Assembly: GCA_047967505.1 (NCBI GenBank)
Contig: CM106538.1
Source: Dipteris shenzhenensis
Lineage: Eukaryota; Polypodiophyta; Polypodiopsida; Gleicheniales
Strand: one strand, 5' to 3'
DNA length: 64,000 nt
A program made the position numbers and the translations under genes. The notes beneath the pieces are model-generated. The model saw nothing but the letters and a program-made list of their open reading frames with translations, was not told where the DNA came from and did no database searches. Of this stretch, positions 11,054-21,672 are shown piece by piece. Each line of letters starts with the position of its first letter. Within the stretch, counting starts at the first letter, position 1.

Positions 11054-12379
11054 CCCTACCTGGAAATTTTTCCACAGGAATTGCCAAAGCAGTTACCACC
11101 TCGATGACCAGTGGATTACCCAATCGAACTTATTCCCAACAGTAATCCACCGTCGAAACCTCCTTATCGGGTTTCTTAAACTCAAAATGAAGAAATCCAA
11201 AGACAGGTCACCGAACTACTCGACAAAGGTCACATTCGGCCCAGTCGCAGCCCTTTCGGACCTCCTGTACTACTTGTGGAAAAAAAGAATACGTCAATGC
11301 ACCTCTGCATCGACTACTGAGCCCTCAACAAGCTCACTATCAAAAACAAAAATCCATTGCCTCGCATCGATGACCTCTTCGATCAACTTCTACACGCAAC
11401 ACAATTCTCAAAGATTGATCTTCGTTCAGGTTATCATCGAATTCGCATACGAGAAGGGGATGAGTACAAGACAGCTTTTTGAACAAAGTATGGACACTAT
11501 GAATGTTTGGTCATGCCTTTTGGGTTAAACAATGCCCCAACCACATTCATGACACTAATGAACGACATCTTCAGGCCTTTCCTCGATAAGTTCGTCATCG
11601 TTTACCTCGATGGCATCCTCGTTTTCAACAGATCCCTACATGAGTACAAACAACATCTTCACCAAGTTTTTGAAGTTCTCCGCGCAAATTCTCTCTACAT
11701 CAACATTGAGAAGAGTGAGTTCTTCAAGACCCAACTCGAATATTTGGGACATGTTATTTCAGCTCAAGGCATCTCTGTGGATCCCAAGAAAGTCGAGGTA
11801 ATCCGAAACTGACCTACTCCTAAGAATGTTCATGATGTCCGCTCTTTTCTCGGATTGGCAAACTTCTACCATACAAAGGTCTATCAGTTTTCCGAAATCG
11901 CAGCTCCTATGTCCAAATTATTGAAAAGCACAGCAGTTTTTCAATGGCTTCCCGAAACAGAGTATAGTTTCCAACAACTCAAGCAAGCACTCACTACCAC
12001 ACCAGTTATGGCTATTGCTGACCCAAACCTTCCGTTTGAGGTCACGACCGACGCTTCCGACATCGCTACAGGAGCAGTCTTGATGCAAGAAGGCAGAGTT
12101 ATTGCTTTTGACAGCCATAAACATTCTGATATCCAAACCCGATACCCGGTTTATGATAAGGAGTTTCTTGCCGTTGTACATGCTTATCGCTCTTGGAAAC
12201 ATTATCTCATGGGAGCCGACTCTGTCGTCAAGACAGACCATCACTCTCTAAAGTATATCTTTACTCAGCCAGTCATGAACGCTCGAGATCTGGACGACTC
12301 CGACGCTACTTGGCAATCTGATGAAGACTTACAGCAGTACCCTGACATTTTACAGCAATATTTTCAGAATTTACAGTGA
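11054..12379 (+). pseudogene. gypsy-1 reverse transcriptase and RNase H, integrase missing
   Basis: Continues in frame with the protease after a TAG. RT motifs include [36 protein letters not shown] and LVMPFGLNNAPTTF. The catalytic box is YLDGILVF: the second Asp of the usual YxDD is Gly (codon 11612-11614). RNase H follows (TTDASDIATGAVLMQEG, YDKEFLAVVHAYRSWKHYL, KTDHHSLKYIF). Internal stops occur at 11104, 11318, 11480 and near 11811; three fit CGA-to-TGA change. After QPVMNAR the sequence jumps straight to the element's C-terminal tail, so the whole integrase and any chromodomain have been lost in one internal deletion. Confidence 0.88.
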
Positions 12380-12422
12380 TATTTTCTACATCAGTTCATT
12401 ATCTCCACCAGGGTCTTATTTT

Positions 12423-12498
12423 GAGTGGGAGGGGATGTCACAATCTGTGACGTATTCCTTTCTCTATTTCTAGACTTATGGATGGTTTGATGAATGGA
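12423..12498 (+). repeat. gypsy-1 polypurine tract and truncated 3' LTR
   Basis: gagtgggagggga (12423-12435) is the polypurine tract. It is followed at 12436 by TGTCACAATCTGTGACG, matching the 5' LTR start with few differences for about 63 bp. At about 12498 the match stops and the 2.3-kb repeat copy 2 starts. Confidence 0.88.
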
Positions 12499-13122
12499 GG
12501 AACCTATAAGAGCCAAACCTGATTAAGTCAACAAGCTTTGATCTAGACATGCTGAACCCTGCACTGGCCAAGGCATCCACCCTATGCGAGGCTTCAACAG
12601 CCTTAATGACCTTCACTCTGCAAAAGTTGGCGTCTTTCTCTCATGCATGGCCATTAATACAATTCCAAATATATTCTTGGAGAGATTCACAGGTGGCCAA
12701 AAAAATGTGTTAATAAATCTGTGAATCTAGGCCACAATGTAATACAGTTCATGAACTTTTTAGCACCATGTGCTTCTCTCCATTATGAATGGAAGGATAG
12801 CAAATTGTGTTCCCCAAAACAAGTTATGTTCACTAACTTGGGAGAACACAAACATCATAGAAATGGAAGACTTCCAATTATAGCACAAATTGCTAGTCTG
12901 GAAAAAAGAGCTGTTCTCGAACCTGGGGGGTTGGATCTGAAGATCTGTCAATGGAATAAACTTACACAGAAATGGAGTTTTGTGAACCAGCAAATTTTGA
13001 ATACCACATTCGATAAAGCCTCCAAACCCCTTACTCGCCCAAGTTTTGACACACTCGCGACATTGAACTAAAACAGGGTATATCACGTTGCACGAAATAT
13101 TTTTAAAGAAGAAGATTGAGGT

Positions 13123-13148
<26 letters not shown>
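12499..13148. repeat. 2.3-kb unclassified repeat, copy 2, left part
   Basis: Homologous to 3520-4180 of copy 1 up to a CT microsatellite (13121-13148). There LINE-1 interrupts it; homology resumes at 18383. The left end abuts the broken 3' LTR of gypsy-1. Confidence 0.85.
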
Positions 13149-13155
<7 letters not shown>

Positions 13156-13260
13156 GAGGCCATGGAAAGCTCACCCGATCAGAAAACCATAGGGGACAAA
13201 GACAGAAAATACAGCATAATTTGGACCAAAGGGCAGAAAGTAGAGAATGGCAATGCCAAA

Positions 13261-14305
13261 GCATGTCTATCCACCATCAAAGGGTACGTAAGCTACAAGA
13301 TGCTGAAATTAAATGCTTACAAAAGAATTTGGAAGAATACAAGAAGGATGAGTCTTCAAACATACGTGCTCAAATGTATGACGACATGAAGGGATGGCAA
13401 GAAGAAATGCATGCAAAATGGGCAAAACAAATTGGGAAAATACAGATGGATATGATGCGATATATGGACGTGAAAGACAGCCTTCTTACATCCAAGATAG
13501 AGAGCTTGGAAGCTCCGGTGATTAGTCTCCAAGACAAGAATGTAAAATTGAAGGCAAATACACACAGAGATGAAGGGGAGCTTCAGCCATCCCTACACGA
13601 GGAGCTGAACATCATTAGGGAGCAAATGAAGCAGCTCAAGGGGGCAAAGGGAACTTCAAAAGAAGGATGCAAATTCATAGATGAACTGAAATCTGAGAAT
13701 GAAAAACTCAGAAAAGACTTGGCATGGCATTTTTGCAAGACACTATGAAGGGTAAACATGCTGAATTCACCTAGAAAATCAAGAAAGGAGAGGCTGCAAT
13801 CTTGGAATGGAGAGATGTGGTCAAGAAAGGTACTGCTATCCCCAAGAAAGAGTTCATTTCAGATGCTCTAGAGGAGGATAAAAGGAGATACAGTAAAGCC
13901 CTAAATGTTTTAGTCTGAGGTCTCACAGTAGGAGTTACTCCTATGGAAGATGCAAATGCTTTGTTCACCAAAATGGGTGTGAACCTAACATGTGAGACAG
14001 CTTGGAGAGTTGGCAAGCCTGATGCACCCACAAGGCCACTTGTGATGAAGCTCCGAACAGCCATGGATAGGAAGACCCTCATGAGCACAAGGGTTACCTT
14101 GAAAGGAACCCGGATCTACCTGGACGATGACCTCACCCTCCTACAGCAGGAACACCAGAGGGAAGGTATGGTACACGTCATGGCAGCGAGAGAAGCAGGG
14201 AAATGGGCTACATACAGGGATGGTAGGGTCATCATCCGAGAGAGAGGAGATCAGGACCAGGGGAAGAAGGAAGAAAAGCAAGAGAAAGAAGAAGGAGAAT
14301 TATGA
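13261..14305 (+). pseudogene. LINE-1 ORF1: coiled coil, RRM-like and C-terminal domains
   Basis: 13261-13748 encodes a charged, Lys/Glu/Met-rich region with heptad character (LQKNLEEYKKDESS, KSENEKLRKDL) expected to form a coiled coil. After a frameshift near 13740 the next frame carries an RRM-like start (NVLV, stop, GLTVGVTPMEDANALF) and a C-terminal domain with AWRVGKPDAPTRPLVMKL, VTLKGTRIYLDDDLT and GKWATYRDGRVIIR. This is the RNA-binding ORF1 architecture of L1/Tx1-type elements, with coiled coil, RRM and CTD. It differs from the DUF4283/CCHC ORF1 usual in plant L1 (compare 33168-34632). The TGA at 13916-13918 sits where Arg is usual, which fits CGA-to-TGA. ORF1 ends TGA at 14303, overlapping an ATG (ATGA). 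Confidence 0.8.
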
Positions 14306-14335
14306 CGGTGTCGAGCCAATGGGACACAAAGTGGA

Positions 14336-17300
14336 CTGAGAATTGCAGTGTGGAATTGCAATGGCACACTCTGGTCTGATCCGGGTGGTTTCTCGGAGAC
14401 ATACACTAACAGAGACATGGTCTTCTATACTGAGACACATGAGAGCCCTGAGAGAGGACTGCCCACTGTGATAGGATATACATGGGAGTCATCTCATAGG
14501 AAGGAGACGAGGAGAGACACTGGTCTGCGGGGTTCTGGGGAGTGGCTATCCTCTTTAGATCACACATGAGACCTCTCATATTAGTGGCACGGAGAGAGGA
14601 GCATGCGTGACACATGGATACGAGTCCAACTACTAGACGCACATCCGATTCTCATAGCGGTGTGTTATTTCCCCCCAGATACTTCATCCTATGCACGTGA
14701 GGTCACCACAGAAGGGCAAAGCCCGTATGAGTCGATTCAGGATGATATCACTGAATTCTCCACGTAGGGGGACATCCTCCTTCTTAGTGACTTCGATGCA
14801 CGCACAGGGAACAAGCAGGTGGGCCTACTGGACTTTGCATCGGATTCCCTCATAGTACCAGAACTAGATGCAGCTGAGCTCAGGATAGTGAGACACTCTG
14901 CAGATGCACCACAGGTGAAAGAGTATGGATTGATCATTTACAATGGTCTACAGAGATGGCCATCATCCAGTGGTCTCACTTGTTTCCCGCATGAAGCACA
15001 ATGGACTACCTATTGGGTTCCTTGGCCTTCACCTCACGGATATACGACTTTATTGTGCCCCCTCCCCCACTCGGTGCTGATCACTCGTACTTAGCCTTTT
15101 GTATCTCTACCACTATGACAGTCTCAAGGAGGGTCCCCCCCATGCCCACTCGTGTACAGGTTCACTTTGATCGTGCCTTGGACCCCATCTATGTGAGCAA
15201 CCTGGCGAAGGGACTTCCAGCCCTACTACTTGGAGATGATGTAGACCTCACCCACGCCTCAAACACCCTTGCCACAGTAGTCATGGACGCAGCCATCAGG
15301 TCTTTCCCCACCACTCGATCTACACGTGCCTCACTAGGGAAGATGCCACAAAATCCTTGGTATGATGATGAGTGCAGAGAGATGAGAGCTCACCTCACAC
15401 GTGAGCGAGCCCTTGGCCACTTGACATCACCCAAGGCACAACGGATCTCACGGCAACTAACATGCCATAAGCGGCGGGCCTTCCTCACCCACAGAATGGA
15501 CGAGGTGATCAATTCATTTTGAGGGGGGGATCCCACCATTGGCTGGGGGCTTCTATCAGAGGGGAAGTCACCTATACCCATCACAGACCTAGGTGTTTGG
15601 CACACTTATGCATGCTCTCTTTATGGTGTCCCGATGCAAGCACCACCTGATATGTCCACTATGCCCAGGCCCACCACTTGCCACTTGTTCACTGCACAGT
15701 ATGTGGGGGCTGCACTCAGCCGGCTTCATAACCGGAGACCATAGGACCATGAGGGGCTACAAATTGAACATTTCGATCATGGACAGGAGGTTCTGGCTCC
15801 AATACTAGCACAGATGTTCAACCACGCCATGTCACGGCTTCCCACCCTCATGGAGTACCACCACCATAGTACTGATACACAAGGCAAGTGACCCCATGGA
15901 TACTAGGAACTATCGCACTCTCATGATTGGCCACATGCTAGCCAAGATCTATGGATCGATACTAGAGAGGGAGATCAACAGCCATACAGAGGCACATGGG
16001 CAGCGTGCTCTAGAACAAGCAAGTTTCCGGAGACAACACTCCACACTAGACCACATCTTCACCCTGAGGACTATCATTGAGGAGGCGAGGTCGAGACACC
16101 AGAAAGTCTACGCTTGTTTTGTAGACTTTCGAAAGGCCTTGGACGCTGTCCCGCGATCCCGCATGATCAAGAGACTACAGGATATGCAGATTCCAAAGAT
16201 TCTGATCTGGGGAGTGGTGAGCCTATACGAGTCCGCCAGAGGGAGAGTTCATGTCCCAGGATGCCTATCAGACTGGGTTGAGAGCACGATCAGAGTAAAG
16301 CAGGGATGCCCTCTCTCACCAACTCTCTTCGGGCTCTACATTGATGAGATTACATCTTTCATAGACTGTCTAGGAGGTGAGGGAGCACCACTAGCAGACT
16401 TGATGATATAGATTCTACTATACGCAAATGACCTAGTCCTCCTGTCATCTTCGACAGAGGGACTACAAAGACATCTAGATGCCCTAAAGGTGTTCTGCAG
16501 AGAGAGACTTGATGATGGTTAACCTTGGGAAGACCAAGGTCATGATCTTCAAGACCTCTTACACAGTGCTTCACCGACATAGCTTTACATACAAGAGTCA
16601 GCCAGTGGAGATTACACATACTTGGGTGCGGTTTTCACAGGACTAGTTTTCACAATGACTCATGCAGCCAGAGCACGACTCCCACAAGGGCACGCTGCTT
16701 TGGCCCGACTAGAGCAATAGTGCTTCCAGGCGCACTTCTAGGATCCACCGACGAGGTATTGACTTTTCGACACTCTAGTGAGGTTGACTGCCATGTATGC
16801 CGCACCTTTTTGGCTTGACTAGAGCAACAGTGCTTCGAGACGCACTTCCAGGATCCACCGACCAGATGTTGGCTTTTCGACACTCTAGTGAGGCTGACTG
16901 CCATGTATGTGGCACCTTTTTGGGGGTGTGATCTTTCAGCAACATAATGGAGGAGATTTGAGCCGCTACAGGTGATTATGGGCTCTGTGATGATTCGTAG
17001 TAAGCCCTCGGTCCCCCATCAGATAGTACAGGCAGAGTTTGCCATGACCCCTCTCCAGGTTGATGCCATTTTTCAAACAGTGACTTTCCTCCACAAAGTT
17101 TGGGACCTACCTCGCGAGAGACTTCTGAGAGTCCTCCATACAGCTAGCAGAGAGTGGGGTAGATACAGCATGGTTTGCACACATCACCACATGGTTTGCC
17201 AGTCACGACATTCAGATGGATCGACTTCCTTCGTTTCAGTATAGCATGGATGCACTGCCCAAGTCGATCCCACGGGATGAGATTAACCGCATTATACGAA

Positions 17301-17700
17301 TAGATCTCCTCCAGCTCCACACATCTCGCACTTGGGGGGGGGAACTAGGAGTTCCCCACCAAGACCCAGCTCTACTATGATCATTTTCTGAGAGTATGGG
17401 AGAATGGGCTCATCATCAGACCTCAATATCTCGAGGACAGAGGAGTCTCACACGCACTAAGGATTGCCATCGGACAAATGCAGGTCTCGTCCCAGAGAAC
17501 AACGAACTTGCAAGTTGTGCACGATGGGGGCGGTCGAGACAGAGGAGCACTTTCTATGTGTCTGCCCAGCCTACTATGAGATCTGAGGGCGCTACCATTG
17601 CCTTTTTAAGGAGGGGCACGCCTTTGACACACTCTCACGACTGATCCACTTCCAAGACCAGGTTGTATTGGGCTCTACCTGATGGAGATGCGATGACACA
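14336..17700 (+). pseudogene. LINE-1 ORF2: APE endonuclease and reverse transcriptase, broken
   Basis: The APE-type endonuclease starts LRIAVWNCNGTLW, with TETHES as the catalytic Glu motif, and continues over frameshifts through ILLLSDFDARTGN. RT motifs lie at 15896-16411: NYRTLMIGHMLAKIYGSIL, RRQHSTLDHIFTLR, VDFRKALDAVPR and VKQGCPLSPTLFGLYIDE. Next comes YANDLVLLSS at about 16421, where the first Asp of the YADD box is Asn (codon 16427-16429, one G-to-A change). A C-terminal CPAYYEIRGRY zinc-type motif lies near 17565. ORF2 would nick target DNA and copy element RNA onto it. At least five frame changes and many stops are present. Confidence 0.85.
16701..16920. repeat. 110-bp tandem duplication inside LINE-1
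   Basis: Units at 16701-16810 and 16811-16920 share gactagagcaa.agtgcttc, ggatccaccgac and tttcgacactctagtgagg, with moderate divergence. It lies in the region between RT and the zinc motif. 110 is not a multiple of three, so the duplication itself breaks the frame. Confidence 0.85.
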
Positions 17701-18382
17701 GGGAGACACTACTACGACATCAGAGAGCAGCAAGATGGGACCACCGCACCACAGGGTACTTAGGTAGACCGAACGCAAAGACAAGTCATGGATTTTTATG
17801 CATTTGACTCAGCTCCAAGGCACTCTGGGGCAGAGGAGGAGGAGCTAGCTAACATGAGATATATGGATCAGTGGAGAGAGCCGACACATCACTTCTAGAC
17901 CAGGGACACAGAGACCATACACGGTGCGACAGGCGACCAGAGCACACACGATCGAGGTTCAACCTATTTCAGCTCTCCTTAGGGGAGATCGAACCGAGGC
18001 AAGGCGTCACCCTTGACATAGCCCATCGAATCCAAAGATCGAGGAGACCACACCCTCCACCACGGGAGACAACCCGACAAATACAAATACGTGAGCTCTT
18101 CGCATCTCATCAGAGAGCCACCATGGAGCCTGGATACGTGGAGCCGGTTCATCCACTTGGGACTCTAGCTTTGAGCACTTGATTTTTTCATGCCACCCTC
18201 ATGCTATTTTGCCACTTTTTTGCTATTTTGTTCTAGTATAGCATTTTAGTACTCAGCAAGGGCCTTAGTGAGCCCTTTGCCCCAGCCCACAGTGGTCTGT
18301 ATGAGATACTTGATTCCGTACTTTGTCCCATAGGCCCGCGAGGCCTCCTACGGACGTTAATATATCTTTCTTTCTTTCTTTC

Positions 18383-19953
18383 TCCCCCCACCACCCTGCA
18401 AAAAAAAATGCCGAGCTTACACCCATCAGAGAGAGTTATGGGGACAGCAGAAATAGTTTGAAAAGTAAGCTAGAGCAGCCAGCAAAATAAACTACAGAGT
18501 TGCATAAAAGAAGTCTTAGAACACCGTAATAAGGTACTAGGGCTAGCCCATAAGTTAGCTCAACGCATACTCACTACATAGCAACTTTTGTAATATCTAC
18601 TCATCCAGGAAGGGATCACTGTTGGTTAATAATGATCATCAGTCCCATCGGAAAGCGCCCGGCATGCCCAAGAAGAGGTGAACTCCTCTGTAATGTTGCG
18701 TGCTCCACAGTTCTTCCGACGGGCTCCTCATCTGAGATCTCTTTTATGATTTCCCCTGCTATGTCATAAAATGCTGAGGGCCTCCCTCTATAGATGCAGT
18801 CAAGGGTTCCTCTTCCACATGTGTCATCATCCTCGTGCTAAACCCAAACAGGAGCGTTTGACTCCTGTGTGCGGTCAATCCAATGCTTGAAGCACCACAG
18901 GTTTATGAGGGCATCGTAATGGCCAAGGCCCTAACTCTGACTGGTTCAGGAATAGCATGACCCTACAAGCCCTCGTATCGCTTTTATAGGCCCTTATATG
19001 TATCTTCTATGCTCATATAGGCTCTTCTATACTAGGCTCATATAGGCACTATAAAGAAAATCGCAAGGTTGAAATGCCACGGACTAAAGGCACAAGCAAA
19101 CCTCGAATTGTGAAGCTCAGGTGCTAGTGCTCGTCTTTTTGTGTATGCCTCTTTTTCAGGTTCCTTTACTTGCTCTAGAGCCTTGCCTGGCTGCATGGGT
19201 ATGTGCTGCTCTTATGAGCCTCCTTGTTTGTTACAGGTCTGATAAGTTTTACTAGCTTTGAATTTTGTATATTTGCCTCCAGATTGGCACTCCTTATGCA
19301 CTGATGTGGCGCTCTGTACTGATGCCATATGCACCCGTCTTACAATAGCCATTAGTGCTATTTGCCAACTCACTTGCGACCCTTTTGGCTTTGAAATGTT
19401 TCAAGTTTCGGATGCACTAGCTCATAGCTCATTTGACCGTTTTTTATCACTTCCTGTGCAAATTATTACAGCAATTGTGTGAGAAGGCCCTGAAACCGTA
19501 TCAGCACAATTTGAGCCATTTTGAGGATAGCTACATGCTAAGATTGGGTCTGCCTGAACACTACCTTTGCAGAACTTGCACACATCAATCTAGAGCGAGC
19601 CAGACCAGCAGAGCTCACAATATGCATAGAGTAGAGCCAAGAGCCGGTTTGTTCATGGCTCCAACATGTACCACTGTTAACATATAGGCACAATACAAAA
19701 CAAAATGAGGATCCATATTTCCCGTACATATGCCATATTGAGCAGCACAATGTAGCCAACCCCCACACTGGAACACAAGGAGCTATGCTCCACCTCTTGT
19801 AATAAAGGGGAAAAGTCAGGTGTAGCTCTTGGTGCAAAAAAAGAAGTTTGAGAGGGCTAAGTCCTATCTCCACACATGTTTGATGTGACATCTCCTACCC
19901 TATCTACAATCTTCCTGCTTCGTTTACCCCCACACTCTCTCGTGCTTCAGCAT
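18383..19953. repeat. 2.3-kb unclassified repeat, copy 2, right part
   Basis: Homology to copy 1 (about 4180-5829) resumes at the cytosine-rich tract after the LINE-1 tail and runs to cgtgcttcagcat. Compared with copy 1 it lacks the TC microsatellite segment and has an extra roughly 80 bp around 19610-19690. No coding function recognised. Confidence 0.85.
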
Positions 19954-20715
19954 CTACTACTGAATCTGCTGTAACCGGAGGGGATTCCAGCACTGTGTCA
20001 AAAGCCCCCCCTATAGAAGGAAGAATGGACTTGTACTCCCTCGGGGGCCCCGGAAAGTGGAGCATCACCGTAAAGTGGGGGATATGATGTGTCGTAGCCA
20101 TATCCTCCACCGTGAAACCGTGGTACCAAGGGATAAGGTAGACCAAGTGTGGACCCAGGAAGATTGGGCTTTGCTCCACGAGGGCCTGTGAAGTGGCTAG
20201 CGAGCTCCACTGAAGGAGAAAGACACCCTCCCATAGATAGTGACCCCCCCCCAAAAAAAAAGAAGCTTGAAGCCACGGTGTCAGACCAACGATTCATCCT
20301 ACCACTGCTCTGTCCTGAAGAGATTGAACTGCATGCTGAACTTGTTGCTTGTTTGAGGGGGAGAGGCAAATCTTAACAGCTTTGGGAGTCGAGGATGCTG
20401 CCATGAGAGCTCCTCTGGCCAGACCAAGGGGTCACCGTCAAGACACTGTTCCCCAAAAAACAACCACTAACGCTTTGCTGCCACAAGGAGGGAAGGAAGA
20501 AAAACCAAAGTAAACCAGCCTGCCAGAGAAATGCAAGCTGGGCGGGCTGCTACTGCAGTCCAAAAGGAAAGTCCCAGATCCTGGCTTTAGGGCGAAACAC
20601 TTCCCAAGATCTTGAAGTGTCCGTCACCCAGTATTCCACTGCTTGACACTGACAGGAGCCTAAGGAGCGATCTCTCCGTACAAACTCAATGTGTTGGGTC
20701 TATCCGGAGGCCAAG
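19954..20715. other. No recognised feature
   Basis: Short ORFs on both strands without known domains. I see nothing that supports a gene here. Confidence 0.45.
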
Positions 20716-21225
20716 GGCCTCTCTCGAGGCTGACACAAAGTCAAATGACCTCAAGGGAGGGGCATGCCTTCATCTTGCAGCAGTACGGTGGCAAAAAGGG
20801 GGGGCTGTGAGCCACCCTCTCTGTCGAAAGGCCTCAACGGGGGCATCACCTTTCCCTTGCAGCTGTACGAACAGCGAAGGGGGGCTGAGGACTACCCACT
20901 CCTAGCCGCTTGGCCCGCCAACCATTGGTGGGGAGCACATGGCTCCTCCACGGCTCTAGCTAGTGCGAGCGGCCTCTCTCGAGGTTGACACAAAGTCAAA
21001 TGACCTCAAGGGGGGGGCATGCCTTCGTCTTGCAGCAGTACGGTAGCAAAGAGGGGGGGTTGTGAGCCACCCTTTCCGTCGAAAGGCCTCAAGGGGGGCC
21101 TCACCTTTCCCTTGCAAATGTACGAATAGCAAAGGGGGGCTGAGGGCCACCCACTCCTAGCCGCTTGGCCCGCCAACTGTTGGTGGGGAGCACATGGTTC
21201 CTCCGCGGCTTTGGCTAGTACGAGC
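20716..21225. repeat. 255-bp tandem duplication
   Basis: ggcctctctcgagg starts one unit at 20716 and the next at 20971; the second ends at 21225. The units differ at scattered positions only. Because 255 is divisible by three, ORFs on both strands run through, including a Gly/Pro/Arg-rich reading on minus, but none has a recognised domain. The roughly 315 bp that follow (to 21540) hold a G-rich tract near 21456-21475 and no gene. Confidence 0.9.
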
Positions 21226-21540
21226 TGGTCAACTGGCAATCGAGGCTTCACACTAGCGGGTTTGCACGGGCTAGGCGAGCGATGTGGGAACCACAGGCAT
21301 GGCTAAGACAGCCAATGCGGTCTACCACAACGAGTCACTGACGGGTTGGGCACCGAGCCAGGTGGAGGGGATAGGCTGAGAAAAAGAGGCGGAGGGAAGA
21401 CCTGGAGAAACGATGGGCGATGGCCAAAGCAAGGTGAGAAGGGCCGAAGCTATGGTTGGGGGGGAGGGGGGGGCAGCAGCAGGCAAGCAAGAGATGCAGT
21501 TCTCTCGTGGAGCTTTCACAGGACCTATTTGTTAGGTCTA

Positions 21541-21672
21541 TTGGACGTGTTTGCATAGTGGGAGCATATGTTTATATGATGGTTGTCTACAGCCATTGTT
21601 GAACACATATGATATGGGGTGTCATAGCAACTAATGTGTGGTATGTGTATTGGAGTTAATGGGGATGCTAGT
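21541..21672 (+). repeat. Left arm of an inverted repeat of about 130 bp
   Basis: The sequence from ttggacgtgtttgcatagtg to about 21672 matches the reverse complement of 23168-23292. Shared blocks include gggagcatat, tttatatgatggttgt, tacagccattgt, tgtcatagcaact and tattggagtta. The LINE-2 fragment lies between the arms. Confidence 0.8.

Larger units (their letters stand above)
7172..12498 (+). mobile_element. gypsy-1: decayed Ty3/gypsy LTR retrotransposon
   Basis: The element runs 5' LTR (7172-7600), PBS (7602-7613), leader, proline-rich ORF, gag, zinc knuckle, protease, reverse transcriptase, RNase H, polypurine tract and the first about 63 bp of a 3' LTR. Coding order PR-RT-RH is Ty3/gypsy type. 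It is dead: several stops, a gag frameshift, RT active site YLDG in place of the DD pair, and no integrase between RNase H and the polypurine tract. The 3' LTR stops at 12498, where repeat copy 2 begins. No TSD can be read because the right end is lost. Confidence 0.9.
13149..18382 (+). mobile_element. LINE-1: degenerate non-LTR retrotransposon with coiled-coil ORF1
   Basis: About 5.2 kb inserted at a CT/pyrimidine tract in repeat copy 2. The same repeat sequence stands on both sides in the order seen uninterrupted at copy 1, which fixes the boundaries approximately. Order: coiled-coil plus RRM-like ORF1, APE endonuclease, reverse transcriptase, C-terminal zinc-binding region, and a 3' end (ttaatatatctttctttc...) with a TTTC-type tail instead of poly(A). 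The first about 60 bp resemble the repeat's own sequence to the right of the CT tract (agctt...catcaga...ggggaca), so the true 5' end is uncertain. Many stops and frameshifts make it inactive. Confidence 0.85.

Noticed and set aside
13116-13160. N-terminal Ser-Leu repeat extension of LINE-1 ORF1
   Set aside because: It is a translation of the CT microsatellite and would start at TTG; the real ORF1 start is probably further in.
20612-21251. Overlapping ORFs on both strands in the 255-bp duplication
   Set aside because: Their openness follows from the composition and the multiple-of-three period; no domain in any of them.
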